Source: Bradyrhizobium septentrionale
GTDB lineage: Bacteria; Pseudomonadota; Alphaproteobacteria; Rhizobiales; Xanthobacteraceae
Assembly (NCBI RefSeq): GCF_011516645.4
Contig: NZ_CP088285.1
Span: forward strand, 7,210,501-7,274,500
Direction of reading: 5' to 3'
DNA length: 64,000 bases
The translations under genes and the position numbers were made by a program. The notes beneath the pieces are model-generated. The model was not told the DNA's origin and searched no databases. It was given only the letters and a program-made list of their open reading frames with translations. This document shows, piece after piece, positions 48,552 to 56,268 of the stretch (position 1 is its first letter; each line of letters begins with the position of its first letter).

Positions 48552-48947
48552 ATGTTGCTCCGTATCTGTTCCGCCGCGATGTTCGCATCGCTCGTCCTCG
48601 CGGGTTCCGCCCAGGCCCAATCCCAGCTCCCCCTCGAATCGCTGCAGATACGGTCGCTGTACCGGGTGACTGAGCCGCGCGACGAATTCGTTCGCCAATG
48701 CGCGCCGCACATGCTTGGCCGCTGGGCGCATCCCGAAGCCGTCTGCGGCTGCCTGCACGACCACGCCGCAGCAACGGTGGATGACCCCGATCTCCGTCAG
48801 GCACTGCTCCGCGGGATCAGCGAGACCGGCGTGCCGACCATCGAGACCGATTGGGTGCCGCCGTCGAAGCAGGGCGAGATCGGCCCGACCTTCACCAAGA
48901 TTGCCAAGCCGACGCTGCAATGCATGTTCGAGCCGATCTCGAACTGA
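48552..48947 (+). CDS. Exported hypothetical protein with paired cysteines
   Basis: 131 residues. The signal peptide ends at LVLAGSAQAQSQ. The mature domain is helical: PRDEFVRQCAPHMLGRWAHP, then AVCGCLHDHAAATVDDPDLRQALLRG and a final LQCMFEPISN. Four cysteines in the periplasmic part probably form two disulfides. I do not recognise the family. A strong terminator follows at 48979. Confidence 0.75.
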   Translation: MLLRICSAAMFASLVLAGSAQAQSQLPLESLQIRSLYRVTEPRDEFVRQCAPHMLGRWAHPEAVCGCLHDHAAATVDDPDLRQALLRGISETGVPTIETDWVPPSKQGEIGPTFTKIAKPTLQCMFEPISN

Positions 48948-48978
48948 GCGGGCACGTCGCCAGGCAATGATGAAGCAG

Positions 48979-49010
48979 GCGCCTCGCGGAAGCGGGGCGC
49001 TTTATTTTTT
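48979..49010 (+). terminator. Rho-independent terminator overlapping the end of the next gene
   Basis: The stem (48979-48987 with 48992-49000, one G-U pair, GGAA loop) is followed by TTTATTTTTT. The T-tract includes 49002-49004, the stop codon of the gene on the opposite strand. Confidence 0.9.
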
Positions 49011-49247
49011 GGCGAGGCGCGGCACGCAGCTGCGGGTCCGCACAACGCCGTTCTGGCTCAGCTTGGCACCGATCACCTGCTTGATCTGCCCGGCCGGGCA
49101 CGAGCCGTCATCGACCAGGACGCGCTGACCGACCCGGAGGTCGACGATGTCGCCCTCGCGCATCAAGGCCTGCTGCGCGGAGGCGGGAGCGCTCAGGGCG
49201 ACACATATGACGGCGCCGATCAGCGCGACGAATCCGATGCGCGGCAT
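49002..49247 (-). CDS. Small exported protein with two cysteines
   Basis: 81 residues from the ATG at 49247 (MPRIGFVALIGAVICVALSAP is the signal peptide). The mature part contains DIVDLRVGQRVLVDDGSCPAGQIKQ and LSQNGVVRTRSCVPR, probably a small beta-strand domain held by one disulfide. AGGGAGG lies five bases before this ATG; a GTG at 49262 is less likely. The previous small gene ends 11 bases upstream, so they are probably co-transcribed. The stop codon lies within the T-tract of the opposing terminator. Confidence 0.7.
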   Translation of the reverse strand: MPRIGFVALIGAVICVALSAPASAQQALMREGDIVDLRVGQRVLVDDGSCPAGQIKQVIGAKLSQNGVVRTRSCVPRLAKK

Positions 49248-49258
49248 CGCGGCCTCCC

Positions 49259-49411
49259 TCACTTGTTCTGGATCTTGACCCCATCGGGGCCGACATTGAT
49301 CTGCAGGCCGTCGGGCTGCTTCTTCGCCTGATAGAGATTGTAGCCGAGCATGCCCACGATCAGGACCAACCCGCCGATCACGAGATACAGGACGTTGCGA
49401 TTGGCAGGCAT
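49259..49411 (-). CDS. Small single-pass membrane protein (50 residues)
   Basis: The ATG at 49411 opens a 50-residue frame. MPANRNVLYLVIGGLVLIVG is the start, and the membrane helix spans about 7-25. The outer part is QAKKQPDGLQINVGPDGVKI. GGAG lies six bases upstream of the start codon. The pattern (short Asn/Arg N terminus, one helix, short polar tail) is that of small membrane proteins often seen in alphaproteobacteria. It lies directly upstream of the small exported protein and downstream of the MocR gene. Confidence 0.7.
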   Translation of the reverse strand: MPANRNVLYLVIGGLVLIVGMLGYNLYQAKKQPDGLQINVGPDGVKIQNK

Positions 49412-49457
49412 CCGGTATCTCCGTACGCTGGCACTGACTGAACGCGCGCGACCTTAG

Positions 49458-50999
49458 TCAGGTCGCTGCGATTCTCATAGCGCGCCGCGGTTTGGCGGAT
49501 GACTTGACCGATCCCTTGACTGGTCCCTTGCGCGTCGCGCGCAGCGCAATCAGCGTTGTCTTCGCCAATTGTTCCGCCGACGCGACGAGTTGCGGAACCG
49601 GATGACCGGAAAATCCCAGCACGAAGCCGGGCAGTGGGCGTGCACGATGATAGGTCTCGGCGAGCAGCCAGCCGCCGACGCCGGCGGCAGCTTTTGCCTG
49701 CGCGGCAATGAGCGGATCGGTCGCGGGATCGAGCCGCGCGACGAGATGCAGACCCTGCGAGGGCACGGGAACCGTGAGCTTGCCCTCGGATGCGCGCTCG
49801 AGCGTCGACGCCAGCACGTCGCGCGCCTCGCGATAGAGTTTTCGCGATTTGCGCAAATTGGCGGCGAAGGCGCCGGAGTTCAGCATGTCGGCGACCGCGC
49901 CTTCCATCAACGTGGCGGGAAAGCGGTCGAGCGCGGCGCGCGCCGCCGTCACCGGGCCGATCAGGGCTTCGGGCAGGGCGCAGTAGCCGATCCGCAATCC
50001 CGGAAACAGCGTCTTGGCAAACGTGCCCATGTAGATCACGCGGCGCAGATGATCGATGCCGGCGAGCGACAACAGCGGCGCGCCGTCATAGCGGAACTCG
50101 CTGTCGTAATCGTCCTCGAACACGAAGGCGCCGGCATCGCGGGCCCAGTCGAGCAACTCGAGCCGGCGCGGCATCGACATCTGCACGCCGAGCGGAAACT
50201 GGTGCGACGGCGTGACATAGGCGGCGCGTGCCTGTGGTGCCGACGCGCGGCCCTTGTCGACGCGCATGCCGGAGGCATCGACCGGCACCGACACCGGACG
50301 ATAGCCGCAATGCTCGATCGCGCGCCGCGCCGCCGGGTAGCCGGGGTCCTCGCACCAGACCTGGTCGCCGGGCTTGAGGATCGCGCCGAGCACGATGCGC
50401 AGCGCGTGCAAGGTGCCCGACGCCAGCATGATCTGGTCGGGATCGCAGCGCAACCCGCGCGCCGACAGCAAATGATCTGATATCGCGGCGCGCAATTCGC
50501 TGCTGCCGCGGGGATCGCCGTAATGCAGATGCTCGGAGCCGAAGGCGCGCAGCCTGCGGCCGGCAAAAGCACGGAAACGCTGCAGTGCGCGTTCGTCGAT
50601 ATGGGTGCAGCCGAGCGACAGCGCGTTGTGCTGCGGCGGCTCGATCTCGATCTTCGCACGCCGCGGCGCGGTGGCCTGGGCCGGGATGCGCGCGGCGACG
50701 AAAGTGCCGGAGCCCGTGGTTGCCACCGCAAAGCCGTCGGCGATCAGCCGCTCATAGGCCGTGGTGACGGCGTTGCGGCGGAAGCCGGTCTGTTTGGCCA
50801 GCGTGCGCGAGGGCGGCAGCGGCTCGCCCGGCTTGACCAGGCCGCCGACGATTGTGTGGCACAGCGCCTGATAGAGCCGCTGCTGCGACGCTGCGCCCTG
50901 CGTGACGTGGGGGCCGGCGAGGTCGAGCGGCAGCTCGGCCTTGGCCGGCCAAGGCTCAGATAAATTGGGCTTGCGCAAATTGGTCGGAATTTTTCGCAT
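49458..50999 (-). CDS. MocR-type regulator (GntR DNA-binding domain plus aminotransferase domain)
   Basis: 513 residues from the ATG at 50999 (MRKIPTNLRKPNLSEPW). The N-terminal winged helix is visible: YQALCHTIVGGLVKPGEPLPPSRTLA, then GFRRNAVTTAYERLIADGF. The type I aminotransferase-fold domain (about 130-480) keeps the PLP site: FVFEDDYDSEFRY and GTFAKTLFPGLRIGY, with the PLP-binding lysine at 329. PLP is used as a sensor ligand in this family (PdxR, GabR). It is divergent from a PNPOx-like gene, 73 bases away, which is probably its target. The Lys/Arg-rich tail is unusual. Confidence 0.9.
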   Translation of the reverse strand: MRKIPTNLRKPNLSEPWPAKAELPLDLAGPHVTQGAASQQRLYQALCHTIVGGLVKPGEPLPPSRTLAKQTGFRRNAVTTAYERLIADGFAVATTGSGTFVAARIPAQATAPRRAKIEIEPPQHNALSLGCTHIDERALQRFRAFAGRRLRAFGSEHLHYGDPRGSSELRAAISDHLLSARGLRCDPDQIMLASGTLHALRIVLGAILKPGDQVWCEDPGYPAARRAIEHCGYRPVSVPVDASGMRVDKGRASAPQARAAYVTPSHQFPLGVQMSMPRRLELLDWARDAGAFVFEDDYDSEFRYDGAPLLSLAGIDHLRRVIYMGTFAKTLFPGLRIGYCALPEALIGPVTAARAALDRFPATLMEGAVADMLNSGAFAANLRKSRKLYREARDVLASTLERASEGKLTVPVPSQGLHLVARLDPATDPLIAAQAKAAAGVGGWLLAETYHRARPLPGFVLGFSGHPVPQLVASAEQLAKTTLIALRATRKGPVKGSVKSSAKPRRAMRIAAT

Positions 51000-51072
51000 G
51001 GAATTGGCACTATCGCAGACCAAATGGACCGCTACAACTCTCGACAGATTCCAGATTTCGAAAGGCACCGCC
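51000..51072. promoter_or_regulatory. Shared divergent promoter/operator of the MocR and PNPOx-like genes
   Basis: Only 73 bases separate the two start codons, so both promoters and the regulator site must overlap. A pair of related half-sites, AGACCA and TGGACC, spaced by two bases (51017-51030), is a candidate MocR operator. No -35/-10 pair was assigned with confidence. Confidence 0.35.
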
Positions 51073-51798
51073 GTGACCGAAGGCGCATCCGCTCCGTCCT
51101 ACCCCATGTCGTCCCGCAACCGGGTGAAGCGCCGCCATGATCGCGGCTTCTACGACCACGCCACCGTGCACAAGATCCTCGACGCCTCGATGCTGTGCCA
51201 CGTCTCCTACGTGATAGACGGCCAGCCCTATTGCACGCCGACCTTCTTCTGGCGCGAGGGCACCAAACTCTACTGGCACGGCTCGAGCGCGAGCCGGATG
51301 CTGGAGAACCAGTCCGAAGGGCAGCGCGTGTGCCTGACGGTCGCCCATCTCGACAGCCTGGTGCTGGCGCGCTGCGGCTTCAATCACTCGGCCGACTATC
51401 GCGCGGTGATGGCATTCGGCACTGCCTATCTCGTCACCGACCCGCAAGAGAAGGAGCGCGCCATCGTTGCGATGGTCGACCGCTTCTTTCCGGAGCGCAC
51501 CGCAAGCCTGCGCGCCAGCAGCAAGCAGGAGATCAAGGCGACCTCGTTCATCGCGATGGAGATCGATGAAGCCTCGGCAAAGGTTCGCGCCAAGGGCGTC
51601 GCCGACGACGACGAGGATTACGAGTTGCCGATCTATGCCGAGCGTATCCCGGTGCGCACCGTGCTCGGCGCGCCGGAGCCGTGTTCGCGGCTGCTCGACG
51701 GCGTGATGCGGCCTGCGACACTCGATGGCTATTCGGAAGGCCGTCTGCTCGAAGATGCATTGCGGGATGCCTATTTTGCGCAATACAAGGCGGAGTGA
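51073..51798 (+). CDS. Pyridoxamine 5'-phosphate oxidase-like (NimA-type) flavin-binding protein
   Basis: 241 residues from the GTG at 51073; the open frame upstream belongs to the regulator region. It carries VKRRHDRGFYDHATVHKILD, then CHVSYVIDGQPYCTPTFFWREG and YWHGSSASRML, the FMN-binding split-barrel pattern of the PNPOx/NimA families. Divergence from a MocR gene suggests a role in vitamin B6 or amine metabolism; relatives also detoxify nitroimidazoles. The exact reaction is not predictable. Confidence 0.8.
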   Translation: MTEGASAPSYPMSSRNRVKRRHDRGFYDHATVHKILDASMLCHVSYVIDGQPYCTPTFFWREGTKLYWHGSSASRMLENQSEGQRVCLTVAHLDSLVLARCGFNHSADYRAVMAFGTAYLVTDPQEKERAIVAMVDRFFPERTASLRASSKQEIKATSFIAMEIDEASAKVRAKGVADDDEDYELPIYAERIPVRTVLGAPEPCSRLLDGVMRPATLDGYSEGRLLEDALRDAYFAQYKAE

Positions 51799-51852
51799 AA
51801 TCGGGTTACGGTGCGGCTCCCGCCTGTCTGATTTCCCCGATGGAGCTGCCGC

Positions 51853-53130
51853 ATGACTGCCGAGACGCAACAACGAATCCTTGCTGCGGTTGACGAGGGA
51901 TTCGATGCGCAGCTTGCGACGACGCAGGCCTTTGTCGCGATCCCCTCGACCCGCGGCGCCGAGGGGCCGTGCCAGGACATGATCGGCGATCTCTTGCGCG
52001 AGCGCGGCTATGAGGTCGACGACTGGCACATCAATCTCGACGAGCTCAGGGATTTGCGCGGCTTCGGCCCGATCGATCATGATTTCTCGAAGGCGCGCAC
52101 GGTGGTCGGCACCTACCGCCCGGCGACCAATGCCGGCAAATCGCTGATCCTGCAGGGCCACTGCGACGTTGTGCCGACCGGCCCGCTCGAGATGTGGGAG
52201 ACGCCGCCGTTCTCGCCTGTCATCAAGGACGGCAGGATGTACGGCCGCGGCGCCTGCGACATGAAGTCCGGCACGATCGGCGCGCTGTATGCGCTGGATG
52301 CGATCAGGAAGGCCGGCCTGAAGCCGACGGCGCGGATCCACTTCCAGTCCGTGATCGAGGAGGAGAGCACCGGCGTCGGCGCGCTCTCGACCTTGCAGCG
52401 CGGCTATCGTGCCGATGCCTGCTTCATCCCGGAGCCGACCAACGGCACGATGATCCGCTCGCAGGTCGGCGTGATCTGGTTCCGCCTGAAGGTACGCGGC
52501 TTCCCTGTGCATGTGTTCGAGGCCGGTGCCGGCTCGAACGCGATCATGGCGGCGTATCATCTGGTGCATGCGCTGGAGCAGCTCGAGATCGCCTGGAATG
52601 AGCGCGCCAAGGCGGATCGCCACTTCAAGGACGTCAATCATCCGATCAACTTCAATCCCGGCATCATCAAGGGTGGCGACTGGGCCTCCAGCGTGCCGGC
52701 CTGGTGCGACGTCGACTGCCGCATAGCGGTGCTGCCGGGCTGGTCGATCGCCGAATGCCAGAAGGAGATTTTGGCCTGCGTGTCGGCCGCGGCGCGCGAT
52801 CATCGCTTCCTCTCCAACAATCCGCCGCAGGTCGAGTGGTCCGGCTTCCTGTCGGAAGGCTATGAGCTGGTGAATTCCGAGGCGCCGGAAGCCGCCTTCG
52901 CGAGGGCACATCAGACGGTCTATGGCGGCGCGGTAGAAGACCGCGCCTTCACCGCGCTGACCGACACGCGCTTCTACGGCCTGAACTATGACATCCCGAG
53001 CCTCTGCTTCGGCGCCAATGGCGCGGCGATGCACGGCTTCAACGAGTATGTGGAGCTGGACTCGCTGCGGAAGTCGACCAAGGCCACCGCGCTGTTCATC
53101 GCGGAATGGTGCGGGGTGGAGAAGGCGTAG
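51853..53130 (+). CDS. M20 family zinc hydrolase (ArgE/DapE-type deacylase)
   Basis: 425-residue cytoplasmic amidohydrolase. Metal ligands are LQGHCDVVP (His103), GRGACDMKSG (Asp136), EEES (Glu169-171) and a late histidine in AAMHGFNEYV. The lid domain (about 190-310) is rich in Trp and Asn. Such enzymes remove acyl groups from amino acids such as acetylornithine or succinyl-diaminopimelate. The nearby MocR/PNPOx pair does not settle the substrate. Confidence 0.85.
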   Translation: MTAETQQRILAAVDEGFDAQLATTQAFVAIPSTRGAEGPCQDMIGDLLRERGYEVDDWHINLDELRDLRGFGPIDHDFSKARTVVGTYRPATNAGKSLILQGHCDVVPTGPLEMWETPPFSPVIKDGRMYGRGACDMKSGTIGALYALDAIRKAGLKPTARIHFQSVIEEESTGVGALSTLQRGYRADACFIPEPTNGTMIRSQVGVIWFRLKVRGFPVHVFEAGAGSNAIMAAYHLVHALEQLEIAWNERAKADRHFKDVNHPINFNPGIIKGGDWASSVPAWCDVDCRIAVLPGWSIAECQKEILACVSAAARDHRFLSNNPPQVEWSGFLSEGYELVNSEAPEAAFARAHQTVYGGAVEDRAFTALTDTRFYGLNYDIPSLCFGANGAAMHGFNEYVELDSLRKSTKATALFIAEWCGVEKA

Positions 53131-53193
53131 TAGCTCCGCTGCATCCACATCGTTGCGATGACTGTTTCGCGCAATAGCGCAACAATAATTGGT

Positions 53194-53333
53194 GTCGTCC
53201 CGGCGAAAGCCGGGACCCTTACTCCGCAGCAGATGTTGTGACCAGGACTCGTCATTCCAGCGGTGCACGACAATCAAGACGCGTGGTAATGGGTCCGGGC
53301 TCCGTGCGCAATCGCGCACTCGGCCGGGACGAC
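53194..53333. repeat. Family F inverted-repeat element, copy 2
   Basis: GTCGTCCCGGCG at 53194 is mirrored by CGGCCGGGACGAC near 53322-53334. Inner GGGACCCTTA and TAATGGGTCC arms, and GTGCGCAATCGCGCAC, repeat the design of 26701-26840. It lies between convergent genes. Confidence 0.8.
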
Positions 53334-53343
53334 GGTGGAGGGA

Positions 53344-54129
53344 TCAGCTCTCCGGCCACAACGCCCTGACGATCGCATCCAGCCCATCGGTCAGCGCGGC
53401 TGGGCCGGGCTGCAAAATGATCGATGACTTGATCTCGACGATGCGGTCGTTGCGCACGGCCGGAATCTCGCTCCAGCCGTCACGTTTTCGGATGCGGTCG
53501 GGCACGACCTTCTTGCCGCACCAGGATGCCAGGATCACGTCGGGCATCGCCTCGAGCACGGCCTCAGGCGCGACGATGCGATCCTTGGCGGCCTTGTGCC
53601 CGCGCAGATGCGGCAGCGCGTCCTCGCCGCCGGCGATCTCGATCAGTTCGGACACCCAGCCGATGCCGCTGATCAGCGGATCGTCCCATTCCTCGAAATA
53701 GACTTTTGGCCGTGACGCCGGACGCGGCGTCGCCGCGATCGCGTCCAGCCGTCCTGCGAGGCTTTGCGCGAGCTGCCCGGCGCGCTCGGCGGCGCCGACC
53801 ATCGCGCCCAGGGTGCGGATCATTACGAGGATGCCGGCGACGTCGCGCTGGTTGAAGACATGCACGGCGACGCCGGCACGCACGAGATCGGCGACAATGT
53901 CGGCCTGCAAATCGGAGAAGGCGAGCACCAGATCCGGGTCGAGCGCCAGGATCTTTGGAATGTCGGCGGAGATGAAGGCCGACACCCGCGGCTTCTCGCG
54001 GCGGACCTGCGGCGGCCGCACCGCATAGCCGGAGACGCCGACGATGCGGTCCTGCTCGCCGAGCAGATAGAGCGTTTCGACCGTCTCTTCGGTCAGGCAG
54101 ACGATCCGGCGGGGAGGGAAGTCGCGCAT
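53344..54129 (-). CDS. Cobalamin/iron-type periplasmic-binding-fold protein without a signal peptide
   Basis: 261 residues from the ATG at 54129 (MRDFPPRRIVCLTEETVETL). It shows the class III binding-protein fold: RIVCLTEETVETLYLLGEQDRIVGVSGY, then ILALDPDLVLAFSDLQADIV and VVPDRIRKRDGWSEIPAV. It resembles BtuF or FhuD-type proteins, but no signal peptide precedes it. The longer frame to 54255 adds residues rich in Met/Val that do not form a clear signal. It may act in the cytoplasm or be a lone relative of transport components; no permease lies beside it. Confidence 0.7.
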   Translation of the reverse strand: MRDFPPRRIVCLTEETVETLYLLGEQDRIVGVSGYAVRPPQVRREKPRVSAFISADIPKILALDPDLVLAFSDLQADIVADLVRAGVAVHVFNQRDVAGILVMIRTLGAMVGAAERAGQLAQSLAGRLDAIAATPRPASRPKVYFEEWDDPLISGIGWVSELIEIAGGEDALPHLRGHKAAKDRIVAPEAVLEAMPDVILASWCGKKVVPDRIRKRDGWSEIPAVRNDRIVEIKSSIILQPGPAALTDGLDAIVRALWPES

Positions 54130-54200
54130 CGCGGACGGTATGCAGATTTGGCGGCACATTGTCACTGTGACCATAACGTCATGGTCGCCATTACCTCGGA

Positions 54201-54292
54201 CGTCATTGCCGGGCTCGACCCGGCAATCCATCATGCCAAGAAAGCGCCTTGCCAAGAACGATGGATACGCGGGTCAAGCCCGCGTATGACGT
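54201..54292. repeat. Inverted-repeat element with ACGTCAT arms
   Basis: ACGTCATTGCCGGG at 54201 and CCCGCGTATGACGT ending at 54292 form the outer stem, with CAATCCATCATG and CGATGGATAC near the tip. It ends 21 bases before the PaaI-like thioesterase start codon. Confidence 0.75.
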
Positions 54293-54312
54293 CCAGAAAA
54301 ACCGGAGGAACA

Positions 54313-54711
54313 ATGACGCCGCTCGAAAAGATCCAGTCGATGAAGATGCCGTTCGCGGAACTGAAGGGCGTCACCTTCACCGAGGCCGGCCAGGATCGGG
54401 TGGTCGCGAAGATGCTGGTGCGGCCGGACCTCTGCACCCTCCATCACACCATCCACGGCGGAGCGGTGATGGCCTTTGCGGACTCGGTCGGCGCCGCCGC
54501 CACCGTGATCAACCTGCCTGCGGATGCCAAGGGCACCACGACACTGGAGAGCAAGACCAACTTCATCGGCGGCGCCAAGGAGGGGATGACGGTGATCGCC
54601 ACGGCAACCCCGGTTCACCGGGGACGGCGCACCCAGGTCTGGCAGACCAGGCTGGAGACCGAGGATGGCAAGCTGGTCGCGCTGGTGACCCAAACGCAGC
54701 TGGTATTATGA
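54313..54711 (+). CDS. PaaI-like hotdog-fold thioesterase
   Basis: 132 residues from the ATG at 54313, with GGAGGAAC directly upstream. The hotdog fold is seen in CTLHHTIHGGAVMAFADSVGAAA, with the HGG active-site segment, then ESKTNFIGGAKEG and TRLETEDGKLVALVTQTQ. It probably hydrolyses aromatic or fatty acyl-CoA thioesters. The upstream repeat element may carry its leader. Confidence 0.85.
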   Translation: MTPLEKIQSMKMPFAELKGVTFTEAGQDRVVAKMLVRPDLCTLHHTIHGGAVMAFADSVGAAATVINLPADAKGTTTLESKTNFIGGAKEGMTVIATATPVHRGRRTQVWQTRLETEDGKLVALVTQTQLVL

Positions 54712-54819
54712 TGAGGCGATATTGTGATTTACCAATCACATCATTGTTTACTCAAATGAATCTCAGTACTTGAATTATATGGTGCGATGCACAAGATAGG
54801 GGTGCTAGGGAGTCGACGC

Positions 54820-54843
54820 CTCCTCGAGGGCTACCAAGAGGAG
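54820..54843 (+). promoter_or_regulatory. Hairpin that can hide the ribosome site of the GNAT gene
   Basis: CTCCTC at 54820-54825 can pair with GAGGAG at 54838-54843 across a 12-base loop. GAGGAG is the Shine-Dalgarno for the ATG at 54851. The six-pair stem is weak enough to open, so it could control translation by temperature or by a factor; this is inference. Confidence 0.5.
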
Positions 54844-54850
54844 TTATGAA

Positions 54851-55474
54851 ATGAACTACGATTCCATCCGTCCGACGTCTGCCAAGGGCACCGTACGGAC
54901 GCTGAGCCAGCAGGAGGAGCTTCCTCTGCTGCGAGATCATCTGCTGCGGCTGGATCGTACCAGCCGTCATGATCGCTTTCATGGCTTCATCGACGACAGC
55001 TTCATCCGCCGCTATGCCGAGCGCTGCGCCAACGATGGCACGGTCATCATCGCCTATTTCGAGGATGGCGTGGTCCGCGGCGCGGCCGAGCTGCATCCGC
55101 CGGAGCAGTCACCGGACGCGCAGCCCGAGATCGCCTTCAGCGTGGAGCGGTCGGCGCGTCGCAAGGGCGTCGGCAGCACGCTGTTTCGCAAGCTGATCGC
55201 CGAGGCGCATGCCAAGGGCTACAGCAACCTGCGCATCACCACCGGCGCACAGAACGATGCGATGCGTGCGCTCGCCACCAAGTTCGGTGCCCAGCTGACC
55301 TTCCGTCACGGTGAGTCCACCGGCAGCATCGACCTGACCGAGCAACACCAGGCCGAGCCGGCACCGACTGCTGCAGTGGTGACGCCGGCCGAGGCCGCGC
55401 AAGCGATCGTCGACATGAACCGTGCCTATTGGCGGATGGTGATGCAGATGTCGGGCTGGGGCCGGGCGGCCTGA
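54851..55474 (+). CDS. GNAT family N-acetyltransferase
   Basis: 207 residues. After LPLLRDHLLRLDRTSRHDRFHG, the acetyl-CoA-binding core is IAFSVERSARRKGVGSTLFRKLIAEA, with the Arg-x2-Gly-x-Gly/Ala loop written RRKGVGS. The helix GAQNDAMRALATKFGAQ follows. An extra C-terminal segment (about 160-207) is not part of the GNAT core. Substrate unknown. Its upstream region is AT-rich and its Shine-Dalgarno can be hidden by a hairpin. A strong terminator follows. Confidence 0.85.
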   Translation: MNYDSIRPTSAKGTVRTLSQQEELPLLRDHLLRLDRTSRHDRFHGFIDDSFIRRYAERCANDGTVIIAYFEDGVVRGAAELHPPEQSPDAQPEIAFSVERSARRKGVGSTLFRKLIAEAHAKGYSNLRITTGAQNDAMRALATKFGAQLTFRHGESTGSIDLTEQHQAEPAPTAAVVTPAEAAQAIVDMNRAYWRMVMQMSGWGRAA

Positions 55475-55494
55475 GCCGATTTCTCAGCAAACGC

Positions 55495-55530
55495 AAAAAG
55501 GGCAATCCGCTCAGCGGATTGCCCTTTTTC
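55495..55530. terminator. Bidirectional Rho-independent terminator
   Basis: The stem (55500-55510 with 55514-55524, loop TCA) is flanked by five A residues on the left and five T residues on the right. It serves the GNAT gene on the + strand and the hypothetical gene at 55554-55862 on the minus strand. Confidence 0.92.
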
Positions 55531-55553
55531 TTTCAGCAATCGGATGTCGTTGT

Positions 55554-55862
55554 TCAGGTGCCGGTGCGCTTGTCCGTCGCAAAGCGGCGGACCACGCGGC
55601 GCTCGACCACAATGGAGCGCTGCGCGCCCTGTTCGCCGGCGATCACACGGGTTGCCGTGCCGGTCCGGGCGCTGACGCGCGCGGTCTTCTTCACCTCGGC
55701 CAGCACCTCGTCATAGGGCAGTCCCATCAGGGACGATGCGATCTCGGCCTGGGCCTCCACGTCGTCGGTGATGCCGATGGCCGCGAAGATTGCCTCCTCC
55801 AGGGTCGGCGGATCATGCCGCACGCGCCTTGTGCCGTATTTGGTGTTCCAGTCTCCGCTCAT
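55554..55862 (-). CDS. Small conserved hypothetical protein
   Basis: 102 residues beginning MSGDWNTKYGTRRVRHDPPT. A helical segment, LEEAIFAAIGITDDVEAQAEIAS, is followed by GLPYDEVLAEVKKTARV and an Arg-rich C terminus. There is no membrane helix or signal peptide. The early YGTRRVRHDPPTLEEAI resembles a short regulatory or adaptor protein, but I do not recognise a family. Confidence 0.65.
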   Translation of the reverse strand: MSGDWNTKYGTRRVRHDPPTLEEAIFAAIGITDDVEAQAEIASSLMGLPYDEVLAEVKKTARVSARTGTATRVIAGEQGAQRSIVVERRVVRRFATDKRTGT

Positions 55863-55952
55863 CGCCGCCTCATCCCTTGAATCGCGGGAGATACGTAAGG
55901 GCCCTAATGTTGCATTGCAATATGAATGTGAGATGGCAATCCAGCCATGCAG

Positions 55953-56252
55953 CTAGAGTCTCTCAATTTTGTGAGCGTCATAAAGTTCGATCGTGGTCGC
56001 AGCCGCCGCAAGAGATTGCAGCAACCGGACGAAGTCACGGGAGGCCGGGACCGCAAAATGCGCCGCCAGCGCGGCGCGATCGGCCCATTGCTCGAAAAAC
56101 ACCAGCTTGAGGGGATCTTCGCAGTCGACATGCACCGCGTGCGAGATGCAGCCGGGCTCGGTGCGCGAGCGATGGACATGCTCGAGACTTAGGCGCCGCA
56201 CCTCATCGAATGTGTCGGGGCGGGCGGTGACGCTGCCGGTGACGACAATCAT
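55953..56252 (-). CDS. Antibiotic biosynthesis monooxygenase-domain protein
   Basis: 99 residues from the ATG at 56252 (MIVVTGSVTARPDTFDEV). The ABM fold is shown by SLEHVHRSRTEPGCISHAVH, PLKLVFFEQWADRAALAAHF and a C-terminal IELYDAHKI. These small dimeric ferredoxin-like proteins oxidise quinones or degrade haem, or serve as general detoxifiers. It lies 16 bases after the DUF2161-type gene and is probably co-transcribed. Confidence 0.8.
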   Translation of the reverse strand: MIVVTGSVTARPDTFDEVRRLSLEHVHRSRTEPGCISHAVHVDCEDPLKLVFFEQWADRAALAAHFAVPASRDFVRLLQSLAAAATTIELYDAHKIERL

Positions 56253-56268
56253 GATGTCCCCCAGTGCT

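Noticed and set aside
51010..53319. 769-codon minus-strand frame opposite the PNPOx-like and M20 genes
   Set aside because: Shadow spanning two genes and a repeat; no start site or motif.
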